Positions 1 through 6,125 of a stretch of DNA of 7,324 nucleotides are shown here, piece by piece (the first letter of the stretch is position 1; the number at the start of each line of letters is the position of its first letter). The notes beneath the pieces were generated by a model. It was not told where the DNA came from. It saw only the letters and a list, made by a program, of their open reading frames with translations, and made no database searches. The DNA is from Planctomycetaceae bacterium. Lineage in GTDB: Bacteria; Planctomycetota; Planctomycetia; Pirellulales; Thermoguttaceae. The position numbers were made by a program, and so were the translations under genes. The stretch spans positions 1 to 7,324 of the forward strand of contig JAIRYX010000122.1 in NCBI GenBank assembly GCA_031267635.1, given 5' to 3'.

Positions 1-414
1 ATTGGACGTTGTTTGCGGCGTGAACCTGTGTTGATTCACGGCATTGGTCAAAACATTCGTGATTGGATTCATGTCAGCGATCATGTTCGCGGAATTCATC
101 AGGCAATTCAATATGGTCAGATTGGTGAAGTTTATAATATCGGCGGCGGTGAAAAATCGGAATTTGCGAATATGGAAATGGCGAAAACGATTTGTGATTT
201 TGTTGATGAAGAACGGCATGAACGTATCGGAACATCCAGAGAATTGATTACGTTGACTGATAATCGTCCTGGTAATGATCGCCGTTATTCGATGAACACG
301 GCAAAATTACAACTCAAAATCGGTTGGAAACCGACGATCAAATTGAAATCCGGTTTGCGTCAAACCGTGAAATGGTATATCAACAACCCTATTTATTGCG
401 AGAAAGCGAGGTGA
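1..414 (+). CDS. rmlB: dTDP-glucose 4,6-dehydratase, C-terminal part (5' end outside window)
   Basis: This is the last 137 residues of an extended short-chain dehydrogenase/reductase that converts dTDP-glucose to dTDP-4-keto-6-deoxyglucose in the cytoplasm, the second step towards dTDP-L-rhamnose. The frame is open from base 1. Visible family signatures are RDWIHVSDH (fragment residues 20-28), which matches the RDW-V-DH segment of RmlB, YNIGGG (45-50), and DNRPGNDRRY (87-96), the RPGHDRRY-type sugar-nucleotide motif that separates RmlB from GDP-mannose dehydratases. LKIGWKP and TVKWYINN follow, as in the usual C-terminus. Family members are about 340-350 residues, so roughly 200 residues, including the Rossmann GxxGxxG and the catalytic YxxxK, should lie upstream. 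The TTG at 13 is not the real start. The stop is 3 bases before the next gene, so the genes are probably co-transcribed. Confidence 0.93.
   Translation: MGRCLRREPVLIHGIGQNIRDWIHVSDHVRGIHQAIQYGQIGEVYNIGGGEKSEFANMEMAKTICDFVDEERHERIGTSRELITLTDNRPGNDRRYSMNTAKLQLKIGWKPTIKLKSGLRQTVKWYINNPIYCEKAR
408..413 (+). promoter_or_regulatory. Shine-Dalgarno site of the rmlC-like gene
   Basis: GAGGTG lies 4 bases before the ATG at 418 and overlaps the rmlB stop codon (TGA, 412-414). This suggests translational coupling and fixes the start at 418. Confidence 0.6.
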
Positions 415-417
415 AAA

Positions 418-933
418 ATGTTGTTTAACGATGGAATTATTGACGGCGTAGAAGTGCGTTTGTTGAAAAGGCGCGACGACCATCGCGGCTGGTTGACGGA
501 AATATTTCGTGAAGACGAACTTCCCGAACGTTTTATTCCGGCGATGTGTTATGTCAGTTTGACGCATCCCAATGTGACTCGCGGTCCCCACGAACATGCC
601 GATCAGACAGATTATTTTGCGTTTACCGGACCCGGTGATTTTCAGGTAACGCTTTGGGATATGCGGGAAAATTCGCCGACATGCTGTCTTCGTCAAACGA
701 TTATTGGCGGAACATTGTCACCGACAATGATACTTGTTCCGCCTGGCGTTGTACATGGATACAAAAATATATCCGACGTGCCGGGACTTGTGATAAACTG
801 TCCCAATCGTTTGTTTGGCGGTTGGAAACGCGAATATCCAGTCGATGAAATCCGGCATGAAGAAGAAAAAGATTCTCCTTTTGTTATGATTGAACATACG
901 TTACGATGTCCGTTTATTAAGGAAAGAGCATGA
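418..933 (+). CDS. rmlC: dTDP-4-dehydrorhamnose 3,5-epimerase-like cupin protein
   Basis: A 171-residue protein of the RmlC sugar-epimerase type, a cytoplasmic double-stranded beta-helix enzyme that epimerises dTDP-4-keto-6-deoxyglucose at C3 and C5. Motifs in order are DHRGWLTEIF (21-30, the D-RG-E entry motif), RGPHEH (55-60, with the position of the catalytic His), a central beta-strand block ending LWDMR (79-83), and PPGVVHGY (108-115, compare P-G-AHGF). It is slightly shorter than the usual 180 or so residues. The Tyr-bearing segment that follows in classical RmlC is replaced here by NCPNRLFGGWK (126-136), so the catalytic Tyr is not obvious. The end, EYPVDEIRHEEE, belongs to a divergent subgroup of the family. 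The position between rmlB and rmlD supports a rhamnose role, but a different C3 or C5 epimerisation of a related sugar is possible. Confidence 0.78.
   Translation: MLFNDGIIDGVEVRLLKRRDDHRGWLTEIFREDELPERFIPAMCYVSLTHPNVTRGPHEHADQTDYFAFTGPGDFQVTLWDMRENSPTCCLRQTIIGGTLSPTMILVPPGVVHGYKNISDVPGLVINCPNRLFGGWKREYPVDEIRHEEEKDSPFVMIEHTLRCPFIKERA
919..923 (+). promoter_or_regulatory. Shine-Dalgarno site of the gene at 930
   Basis: AAGGA lies 6 bases before the ATG, inside the end of the rmlC-like gene. The start and stop overlap as ATGA (930-933), typical of translational coupling. Confidence 0.6.
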
Positions 934-1625
934 AAACAATAATTCTTACCGGCGCAATTTTTCCATCATGTCCGGTCAGACGGAACGATCCCAAAGAGCG
1001 ATTGCTTGACGTTTTGTGTGCTGTTCAATGTTGGATTAGTGAAGAATCGTTGGATCACATTGTATATTGCGACGCGAGTGGATTTCATATTCCCGAAACG
1101 ATATTTCGTTCCGATAAGTTTGAGTCGTTATCGTTTGACGCGAGCGAAACCGCCAGAGAACATGAAAAAGGACGCGCGGAATTAGACGCTTTATATTATG
1201 TTCTTCAGAACAGCCACTATCGGATTGATTCGTTTTTCAAATGTACCGGCAGATTGTATGTCAAAAATTTTTCCGAACTCCGGCAAGAAATGTACGATCC
1301 TCGACACGACGCCCGTTTGCGTCACGATAAAACACGGTTTTGGACAGACACTCGTTTCTTTTGGATGAAGTCCAATTGTTTTTTTGAAAACGTGTTACCG
1401 TATCGTTCAGAAATCACTTGTTACGGCGGATTGTCGATAGAAGAAGTTTTTTATCGAAAAATGAAAGAAACTCCAGAATTTCATCAGCCGCGTTTTGTCG
1501 GTTATCATGCTTTGACCAATACGCTTTATGATGAATATTTCAGCGATGAAATCCAAGAGAAAGCCGGAGAATGGATTTCAAAGTGGGACGTTACACAAAA
1601 CTGTTTTTATTACGAAAGGAATTGA
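930..1625 (+). CDS. Unrecognised glycosyltransferase-like protein inside the rhamnose operon
   Basis: A 231-residue soluble protein with no signal peptide or membrane segment. It begins MKTIILTGAIFP, followed by a region that could be a Rossmann or GT-A-like first half, with HIVYCDASG at 43-51. The most recognisable elements are HEKGRAELDA (78-87) and FKCTGRLYVKNF (103-114). As I remember it, a group of poorly described polysaccharide-locus proteins shares a TG-I start, a GKG-E segment and a K-TGR-N motif. Other conserved-looking parts are DTRFFW (140-145) and YGGLSIEEVFY (165-175), rich in aromatic residues. It is embedded in the rml operon, overlapping the previous gene by 4 bases and ending 1 base before rmlD, so a sugar-transfer or sugar-nucleotide role is likely. 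Transfer of the newly made rhamnose is an attractive but unproven guess. The gene itself is secure, its function is not. Confidence 0.85.
   Translation: MKTIILTGAIFPSCPVRRNDPKERLLDVLCAVQCWISEESLDHIVYCDASGFHIPETIFRSDKFESLSFDASETAREHEKGRAELDALYYVLQNSHYRIDSFFKCTGRLYVKNFSELRQEMYDPRHDARLRHDKTRFWTDTRFFWMKSNCFFENVLPYRSEITCYGGLSIEEVFYRKMKETPEFHQPRFVGYHALTNTLYDEYFSDEIQEKAGEWISKWDVTQNCFYYERN
1615..1620 (+). promoter_or_regulatory. Shine-Dalgarno site that decides the rmlD start
   Basis: AAAGGA ends 6 bases before the ATG at 1627. The same frame is open from an ATG at 1528, but that start has no comparable site and would add 33 residues before the Rossmann motif that normally opens RmlD. Confidence 0.7.
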
Positions 1626-1626
1626 A

Positions 1627-2517
1627 ATGCGAATATTATTAACGGGAAAAAACGGACAACTCGGCTGGGAGCTGCATCGGCTTTTGGAACAAGGATTTGA
1701 AGTCATTGCTATTGGGCGCGATGACGTGGACTTTCGGAATCCAGACGAACTGCACGATATGCTTCGGCGGCTTCCAAGTTTTTCGATTATTGTCAATACG
1801 GCGGCTTACACGAAAGTTGATCAGGCAGAGAAAGAACAGCACGAAGCGGAATTAGTGAACATCGAAGCCCCTGCGGTGTTAGCGTGTGAAGCGGATCGAC
1901 GCGGTATTCCGATGATTCATTTTTCAACAGATTATGTCTTTGACGGCAAAAAATGGACAAAGCCCTATACGGAAAAAGACAAACCGAATCCTCTTTCGAT
2001 TTATGGTAAAAGCAAGCTCGGTGGAGAACTGCGTGTTCGCGACCTTTGTGAAAAGCATTTGATATTTCGCGTAAGTGGTTTGTATGGAACGCGTCGTCGC
2101 AATTTTTTAACGACAATGTTGAATTATGCAAAAGCAAGCGAAAGACCTCTTGTCGTTGACGATCAGATTGTTTCGCCGAACTGGACGCCGTTGATTGCCG
2201 AAGTGATTGAGCATGTAATTTACCGAATATTCTCCAGTTTTCCGGTTCATTGGGGAGTTTATCACCTGACAGGTAACGGCGCCGCCACATGGTATGAGTT
2301 CGCAAAACTGACGCTAGAAAAAGCGTCAAGCATTTCGAATAAGCAGATAATTCAACCGGTTTCAGTATCGTCGGAAGAGTTTCATACTACAGCCAAACGA
2401 CCGGCTTATTCCGTGATGAATTCCGATAAGTTCAGAAATGAATTTGGGTATTCTTTGCCGGATTGGAAAACACAGTTACTGCATTGTATCAATACGATCG
2501 GCAAAGACGAATTATAA
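1627..2517 (+). CDS. rmlD: dTDP-4-dehydrorhamnose reductase
   Basis: A 296-residue NAD(P)H-dependent reductase of the extended SDR family that makes dTDP-L-rhamnose from dTDP-4-keto-rhamnose, the last step of the pathway. The N-terminal MRILLTGKNGQLG holds the cofactor GxxGxxG motif (G7, G10, G13). VNTAAYTKVDQAE (56-68) is the usual second cofactor segment. FSTDYVFDG (99-107) carries the active-site Ser/Thr, and YGKSK (126-130) the catalytic Tyr126 and Lys130. SGLYG (near 150) and VSPNWTP (after the VVDDQ segment) match the substrate half, and RPAYSVMNSDKF near the C-terminus matches the usual RP--S-L---K. The length is normal and no active-site residue is missing. It is the last gene of the compact rml operon. 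The stop codon TAA is itself the first three bases of an 8-base target duplication of an inserted element. Confidence 0.95.
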   Translation: MRILLTGKNGQLGWELHRLLEQGFEVIAIGRDDVDFRNPDELHDMLRRLPSFSIIVNTAAYTKVDQAEKEQHEAELVNIEAPAVLACEADRRGIPMIHFSTDYVFDGKKWTKPYTEKDKPNPLSIYGKSKLGGELRVRDLCEKHLIFRVSGLYGTRRRNFLTTMLNYAKASERPLVVDDQIVSPNWTPLIAEVIEHVIYRIFSSFPVHWGVYHLTGNGAATWYEFAKLTLEKASSISNKQIIQPVSVSSEEFHTTAKRPAYSVMNSDKFRNEFGYSLPDWKTQLLHCINTIGKDEL

Positions 2518-2522
2518 ACATC
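2515..2522 (+). repeat. Left 8-base target duplication TAAACATC
   Basis: TAAACATC here is repeated exactly at 2643-2650, directly abutting both ends of the inverted-repeat element between them. The first three bases are the rmlD stop codon, so the insertion left the protein end unchanged. Confidence 0.75.
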
Positions 2523-2642
2523 GTAAGCGTTCACGCTAAATTTTTATTTATTTTGTTATTTCCGTAACCTTCCCCGATTACGGCTCTGATTACAGAGATG
2601 CAATAATTAAAATCGCAGCGGAAATTTCGCGTGAACGTGTAC
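2523..2642. mobile_element. 120-base MITE, probably IS66-family derived
   Basis: The left end reads GTAAGCGTTCACGCTAAATTT (2523-2543; key blocks GTA, CGTTCACGC and AAATTT). The right end (2622-2642), read on the other strand, has the same blocks, and 18 of 21 positions match. The element is bounded by an exact 8-base duplication. IS66-family elements are known to have termini starting GTAA (often GTAAGCG) and to duplicate 8 bases, which is what is seen. There is no ORF and no room for a transposase, so it is non-autonomous. Inside are two adjoining hairpins: CCGTAA/TTACGG (2562-2567 with 2578-2583) and CTCTG/CAGAG (2584-2588 with 2593-2597). The mobile nature is inferred from structure; other copies in the genome would confirm it. 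Confidence 0.75.
2526..2556 (+). terminator. Weak possible intrinsic terminator after rmlD
   Basis: A 4-base GC-rich stem (AGCG 2526-2529, CGCT 2534-2537, loop TTCA) is followed closely by the T-rich run at 2541-2556. The stem is short and lies within the terminus of the inserted element, so any terminating activity came with it. It would separate the rml operon from the glycosyltransferase block. Confidence 0.3.
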
Positions 2643-2650
2643 TAAACATC
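2643..2650 (+). repeat. Right 8-base target duplication TAAACATC
   Basis: An exact copy of 2515-2522, immediately after the right end of the inverted-repeat element. Removing the element and one copy joins the rmlD stop codon to the AT-rich stretch that continues at 2651. Confidence 0.75.
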
Positions 2651-2769
2651 AATAATACCATAAATTAAAAATTTTATCTGCATCAACGTGATTGCAAAAA
2701 ATAGCCATTTTAGTCCGATGATTTTACACTTTTATTATCAAACATTAATATAAAAGGAGGATATCGACC
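2651..2769. other. AT-rich leader before the glycosyltransferase block
   Basis: About 120 AT-rich bases hold no ORF of note. A promoter for the downstream block could be here, but I find no convincing -35/-10 pair far enough from the start codon. The only clear signal is the ribosome site at its end. Confidence 0.4.
2753..2760 (+). promoter_or_regulatory. Strong Shine-Dalgarno site of the GT25-sulfotransferase gene
   Basis: AAAGGAGG is a near-perfect anti-16S match, 9 bases before the ATG at 2770. It is the strongest ribosome site in the window and marks the first gene of a new transcription block. Confidence 0.75.
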
Positions 2770-4086
2770 ATGTTGTCTAAAGTATTTGAACGTGTTTATG
2801 TTATCAATTTAAAACGCCGTACCGACAGGTGGAATGATTTTATCAGCCACCTTCCCGAAAATTGGCCTTTGAAAATACCGGTTCGTTATGATGCGGTTGA
2901 CGGCGGAGTGATTCCGCCGCCGACTTGGTGGCAAGGCGGAAAAGGGGCTTGGGGATGCTATAAAACTCATTTGCAAATTATCGAAGAGTGCTTGCGGGAT
3001 CAAATTCAAACGGTTCTTATTATAGAAGATGATGCGTTGTTTACAGAAAATTTTGCTCAAAAATTAGAAGAATTTTGGCGTTTTCTTCCCGACGATTGGG
3101 AGATGGTCTATTTGGGCGGTCAACATTTGGAAGAGAATACCCGTGTTCCGCGAAAAATCAACGAGTGGACATATCAGCCCTACAATATTAATAGGACTCA
3201 TTGTTACGGACTTCGCGGAACAAATATCATGACTCAAATGTATCAACACCTTCATGATTTTTCATCGTGGAAAGTCGCGCATCATATTGATCATTATCTG
3301 GGAGAACTGCACAAAAAAATGGAACACGGACTTTATGTTCCGCGCGAATGGTTGGTTTTTCAGATGGCGAATACAAGCGATGTTTGTAACAGCGCAGTGG
3401 AAGAACGCCGATTTCAGGGAGCGGAAGAATTGAGCCATCCGGTTATTGATCTTCCCGGTGCGGCGGTTCTCGGCAGTTATTTCAGCGGATGCAATACGCT
3501 TGCCGGAGCAATGTACCGGCTTGGAATATTTCTGGGAACAGACGTAAAACCGCCTGAAGATACGACAAAGCCATATTATTATGAAGATCATTGGCTGGGC
3601 GAAAAATGCCGCAATTCATTTTGCGAGCCATGGTTGACTCCATGTATCAATAAAATCGACCGGACAAATCTTTTACGTCATTGGGCGGGAGTACAATGTC
3701 AATATAAAAAAGAAGGAGCAAATCTGTTTTGCGGTAAACATCCGATTCTATCGCTCATGGGAGAAGAACTCATGGAAGCATGGAACAATCCTAAAATTAT
3801 CGTTGTTGAACGCCCGGAAAGAGAAATGTTTGACGTTATTCAGAGCAAAGGATGGCAAGATTGGCATCCTCACGCTACAACTTATGCCTTGAAGCGAATG
3901 GAGAAAGCAAGAGAAGATTTTCTTCGTGATAAAACGCCGGAACATATAAAATTCAATTATGATGAAATTTTTTCTCAACCGGAACAAACGATAGAAAAAC
4001 TTTGTCAATTCCTCAATCATCACGCTTCGGACGAACAAACGGCAGATGCTGTTACGTTCATTCAAACATCAACGGAAGATTTTTAA
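2770..4086 (+). CDS. Two-domain protein: GT25-like glycosyltransferase + sulfotransferase-like domain
   Basis: A 438-residue protein with two recognisable halves. Residues 1 to about 225 resemble family 25 (LPS-type) glycosyltransferases: YVINLKRRTDRW (10-21), RYDAVDGG (39-46), GAWGCYKTHLQII (59-71) and the acidic LIIEDDALF (83-91, EDD at 86-88), then WEMVYLGGQH. Residues from about 228 to the end resemble bacterial sulfotransferases. VLGSYFSGCNTLAGAMYRLG (233-252) occupies the place of the PAPS-binding RSGTS-LA--L--LG loop, IFLG and YYEDHWL follow, KHPIL (323-327) and the IIVVERPEREMFD segment (343-355) match the second PAPS region, and FNYDEIF (395-401) matches the late Y-E/D motif. The loop is unusual, with FSGCN in place of RSGTS. 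The first half would add a sugar and the second a sulfate in the cytoplasm. It heads the block with the fucosyl- and GT2 transferases. The GT25 half is confident. The sulfotransferase half is probable, its activity uncertain. Confidence 0.85.
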   Translation: MLSKVFERVYVINLKRRTDRWNDFISHLPENWPLKIPVRYDAVDGGVIPPPTWWQGGKGAWGCYKTHLQIIEECLRDQIQTVLIIEDDALFTENFAQKLEEFWRFLPDDWEMVYLGGQHLEENTRVPRKINEWTYQPYNINRTHCYGLRGTNIMTQMYQHLHDFSSWKVAHHIDHYLGELHKKMEHGLYVPREWLVFQMANTSDVCNSAVEERRFQGAEELSHPVIDLPGAAVLGSYFSGCNTLAGAMYRLGIFLGTDVKPPEDTTKPYYYEDHWLGEKCRNSFCEPWLTPCINKIDRTNLLRHWAGVQCQYKKEGANLFCGKHPILSLMGEELMEAWNNPKIIVVERPEREMFDVIQSKGWQDWHPHATTYALKRMEKAREDFLRDKTPEHIKFNYDEIFSQPEQTIEKLCQFLNHHASDEQTADAVTFIQTSTEDF

Positions 4087-4116
4087 TTTTACAAGTAGAA
4101 ATTTACGAACATATCC

Positions 4117-4123
4117 AAAGGAG
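4117..4123 (+). promoter_or_regulatory. Shine-Dalgarno site of the fucosyltransferase gene
   Basis: AAAGGAG ends 6 bases before the ATG at 4130, in the 43-base gap after the previous stop. No terminator or promoter is visible in that gap, so read-through from the gene before is likely. Confidence 0.7.
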
Positions 4124-4129
4124 TAAAAA

Positions 4130-4978
4130 ATGCACGTTACTTTTCAAGAACTTGGTCGGCGCGGTCGGTTGGGAAACCAGCTTTTTCAGATTGCGACAAC
4201 GATAGGAATTGCCCGGCGCAATCGGTGCAAATTCATTTTTCCTAAATGGAAATACTCTCATTTCTTTGCGCATCCGCTTCCTCAAGCGGATGAAGTGACG
4301 TTTGAACAAACGTATTATGAACAGCATTTTTGTTATTATCCCGTTGAAATTCAAACGTCCGCAAATCTTTCGGGGTATTTTCAGAGTGAAAAGTATTTCA
4401 AAGAATGTGAAGACGAAATACGCCGTTACTTTACGCCAAATGAAAAATTGGCGGCAATGGTTGCTGAAGAACAGGAGTTTCTTTCCGCACAAGTTGACGT
4501 CGGCAAAACATGTTCCGTTTGTGTTCGTCGCGGTGATTATGTGGGAAACGGTTATTTTCAGGAACTTGCGAAAACATCATATTACGTCAATGCGTTTCGG
4601 CAGTTTGATCCGCAAACGGAATTTCTCGTCTTTTCCGATGAGATTGATTGGTGCCGCACTTATTTCAAACAGGAATGTTATAGACCGTATCGGTTTACAT
4701 TTGCCAATCCCGTTCATAAACTTTCCGGTCTGTTTTTGATGGCGTCCTGCCGCAACCATATCATTGCCAATTCCACTTATCCGTGGTGGGGAGCATGGTT
4801 GAATTCATCAAAAAACAAACGTGTTATTGCGCCGGACACTTGGTTTGACGGTTTCATTACTACGCAGGGAAAAGCTTACACTGAAGGAGGATTTCATGAC
4901 ACCAAAGACTTAATCCCGGAATCATGGGAAAAAATTCCTGTTCATTTCGGCGAATTATCAGGAGTTCCTCATGTTTGA
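4130..4978 (+). CDS. GT11 alpha-1,2-fucosyltransferase-type protein
   Basis: A 282-residue glycosyltransferase of family 11, which transfers L-fucose from GDP-fucose to a terminal sugar, usually in alpha-1,2 linkage on galactose. GRLGNQLFQIA (12-22) is the family's opening G-LGNQ-FQ-A motif. GYFQSEKYF (82-90) is the usual middle segment. VCVRRGDYV (130-138) is the GDP-fucose-binding H-RRGDY motif, here with Cys-Val before RRGDY where His is common. LFLMASC (201-207) and HIIANSTYPWWGAWL (210-224) are the conserved C-terminal motifs. The length is typical and no membrane segment is seen, so it is probably cytoplasmic or peripheral. It overlaps the following gene by 8 bases. No GDP-fucose synthesis genes are in the window. 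Acceptor and exact linkage cannot be read from sequence. Confidence 0.93.
   Translation: MHVTFQELGRRGRLGNQLFQIATTIGIARRNRCKFIFPKWKYSHFFAHPLPQADEVTFEQTYYEQHFCYYPVEIQTSANLSGYFQSEKYFKECEDEIRRYFTPNEKLAAMVAEEQEFLSAQVDVGKTCSVCVRRGDYVGNGYFQELAKTSYYVNAFRQFDPQTEFLVFSDEIDWCRTYFKQECYRPYRFTFANPVHKLSGLFLMASCRNHIIANSTYPWWGAWLNSSKNKRVIAPDTWFDGFITTQGKAYTEGGFHDTKDLIPESWEKIPVHFGELSGVPHV
4960..4964 (+). promoter_or_regulatory. Shine-Dalgarno site of the GT2 gene
   Basis: AGGAG lies 6 bases before the ATG at 4971, inside the end of the fucosyltransferase gene. The two genes overlap by 8 bases (4971-4978), pointing to coupled translation. Confidence 0.65.
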
Positions 4979-6113
4979 TTCCACACAACCATTACCTTTT
5001 GTTTCCGTTTGCCTTCCAACATACAAACGCCCGGACTTTCTTTCGGAATTCTTTTGGTGTTATCTCAATCAAGATTATCCGAAAGACCGCAGAGAATTGA
5101 TTATTCTGGACGATGCCGGACAATTTCAGCCGTTTATTGATTTGCAGGAAAATATTAAATTGATTTCCCTGAAAACACGTTTTCCGACGCTTGGCGAAAA
5201 ACGAAATCGTTTTTTGTCGTTGATGAACGAACAATCGGAATTTTTATTTATAGCGGATGATGACGATTTATATTATCCTCATTGGCTCAGTACAATGGTT
5301 CGTGCGGGAGAACATGCCGATTTGATCGTTCCTTCCATGATGATCGAATGGTTTTGGGAGCGTGAGCCGATTTACCGCAGCGCGGTCAATTGGGGATATC
5401 ATAACGCCGCGTCCGCCTTTCGAAAGAAAGCGTTTATGGAATTAGGCGGCTATCCGCATCGCCAACGTCAGGAAGATTACGTTTTATTTGAAAAGTTTGA
5501 AATGAACAAAGATAAGTACAAAAAAGCGGAAATCTATTGGAAGGAATTTCCATATATTATCCGCCGGTCGGGGTGCTGGCGAGGAACATACACGACAACG
5601 TTTATGGACGATCAGGATTATGAAAAAACATCCCAACAAACGATTGAAAGCAATCTTGTTTTAACGCCGTCATTATCGGCAGAAAGGTATTTACAAATGG
5701 CAAAAGAACAAATTAAAAAACAATATGAAGACGAAAGAATCATCATTCATTCCACGATAGTCGGTCACGGCGTTCTTGGAATTAACGAGCCGGGATATAC
5801 CGCGTTGGATTTACCGGAAAATATGATTCAGGATAATTACCTGATTCTTTCGGCGCATTGTCCGTCGGAACTCAAAGTGACGTTCAAGAAAAAAGTGACC
5901 GTCAAAGGTGTGATGAACGGTTCGTCGCATTGGTCGCCGACAGCTTCGTGCTTATTCCTCGTTTCGGAAAATATTGTCGGTTATCTTTTCGGTCCTAAAG
6001 ATTCCACGCGGGAAATGATTCTTGAACCGGGCGACTATACGTTGGAAATCACATCGCCGGAACCGAGTTGGAAACACTCGCTTTGGGCTGTCCGTGAAAT
6101 TCCCGAAATTTGA
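4971..6113 (+). CDS. GT2 (GT-A fold) glycosyltransferase with extra C-terminal beta-rich part
   Basis: A 380-residue protein. Residues 9 to about 210 form a family 2 glycosyltransferase domain: PFVSVCLPTYKRPDFL (9-24), LIILDDAG (43-50) for nucleotide binding, GEKRNR (75-80), and the metal-binding acidic run FIADDDDLYYPHWL (93-106, DDDD at 96-99). SAFRKKAFMELGGYP (148-162) and the catalytic-type QEDY (167-170) follow. GT2 enzymes use a nucleotide sugar to extend a glycan. After a linker rich in charged residues (about 235-255), residues 256-380 form a separate part with alternating hydrophobic strands and an ending LEPGDYTLEITSPEPSW (351-367), suggestive of a beta-sandwich. I do not recognise it. 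The donor cannot be read; rhamnose is possible given the upstream operon. It is the last clear gene of the block and is followed 12 bases later by a small ORF. Confidence 0.9.
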   Translation: MFDSTQPLPFVSVCLPTYKRPDFLSEFFWCYLNQDYPKDRRELIILDDAGQFQPFIDLQENIKLISLKTRFPTLGEKRNRFLSLMNEQSEFLFIADDDDLYYPHWLSTMVRAGEHADLIVPSMMIEWFWEREPIYRSAVNWGYHNAASAFRKKAFMELGGYPHRQRQEDYVLFEKFEMNKDKYKKAEIYWKEFPYIIRRSGCWRGTYTTTFMDDQDYEKTSQQTIESNLVLTPSLSAERYLQMAKEQIKKQYEDERIIIHSTIVGHGVLGINEPGYTALDLPENMIQDNYLILSAHCPSELKVTFKKKVTVKGVMNGSSHWSPTASCLFLVSENIVGYLFGPKDSTREMILEPGDYTLEITSPEPSWKHSLWAVREIPEI

Positions 6114-6120
6114 AAGGAGA
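6114..6120 (+). promoter_or_regulatory. Strong Shine-Dalgarno site before the 47-codon ORF
   Basis: AAAGGAG starts right after the GT2 stop codon and ends 5 bases before an ATG at 6126. The stretch TGAAAGGA...AGAC-ATG here closely resembles the leader of the gene at 6423 (6407-6425). Confidence 0.55.
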
Positions 6121-6125
6121 AGACG

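Noticed and set aside
1528..1626. Longer start for rmlD at 1528
   Set aside because: It adds 33 residues encoded inside the previous gene, has no good ribosome site, and RmlD proteins normally open directly with the Rossmann motif, as the 1627 start gives.
2723..2751. Sigma-70-like promoter TTTACA-17-TAATAT before the GT25 gene
   Set aside because: Transcription would begin within the Shine-Dalgarno site at 2753-2760, so the transcript would lose it.
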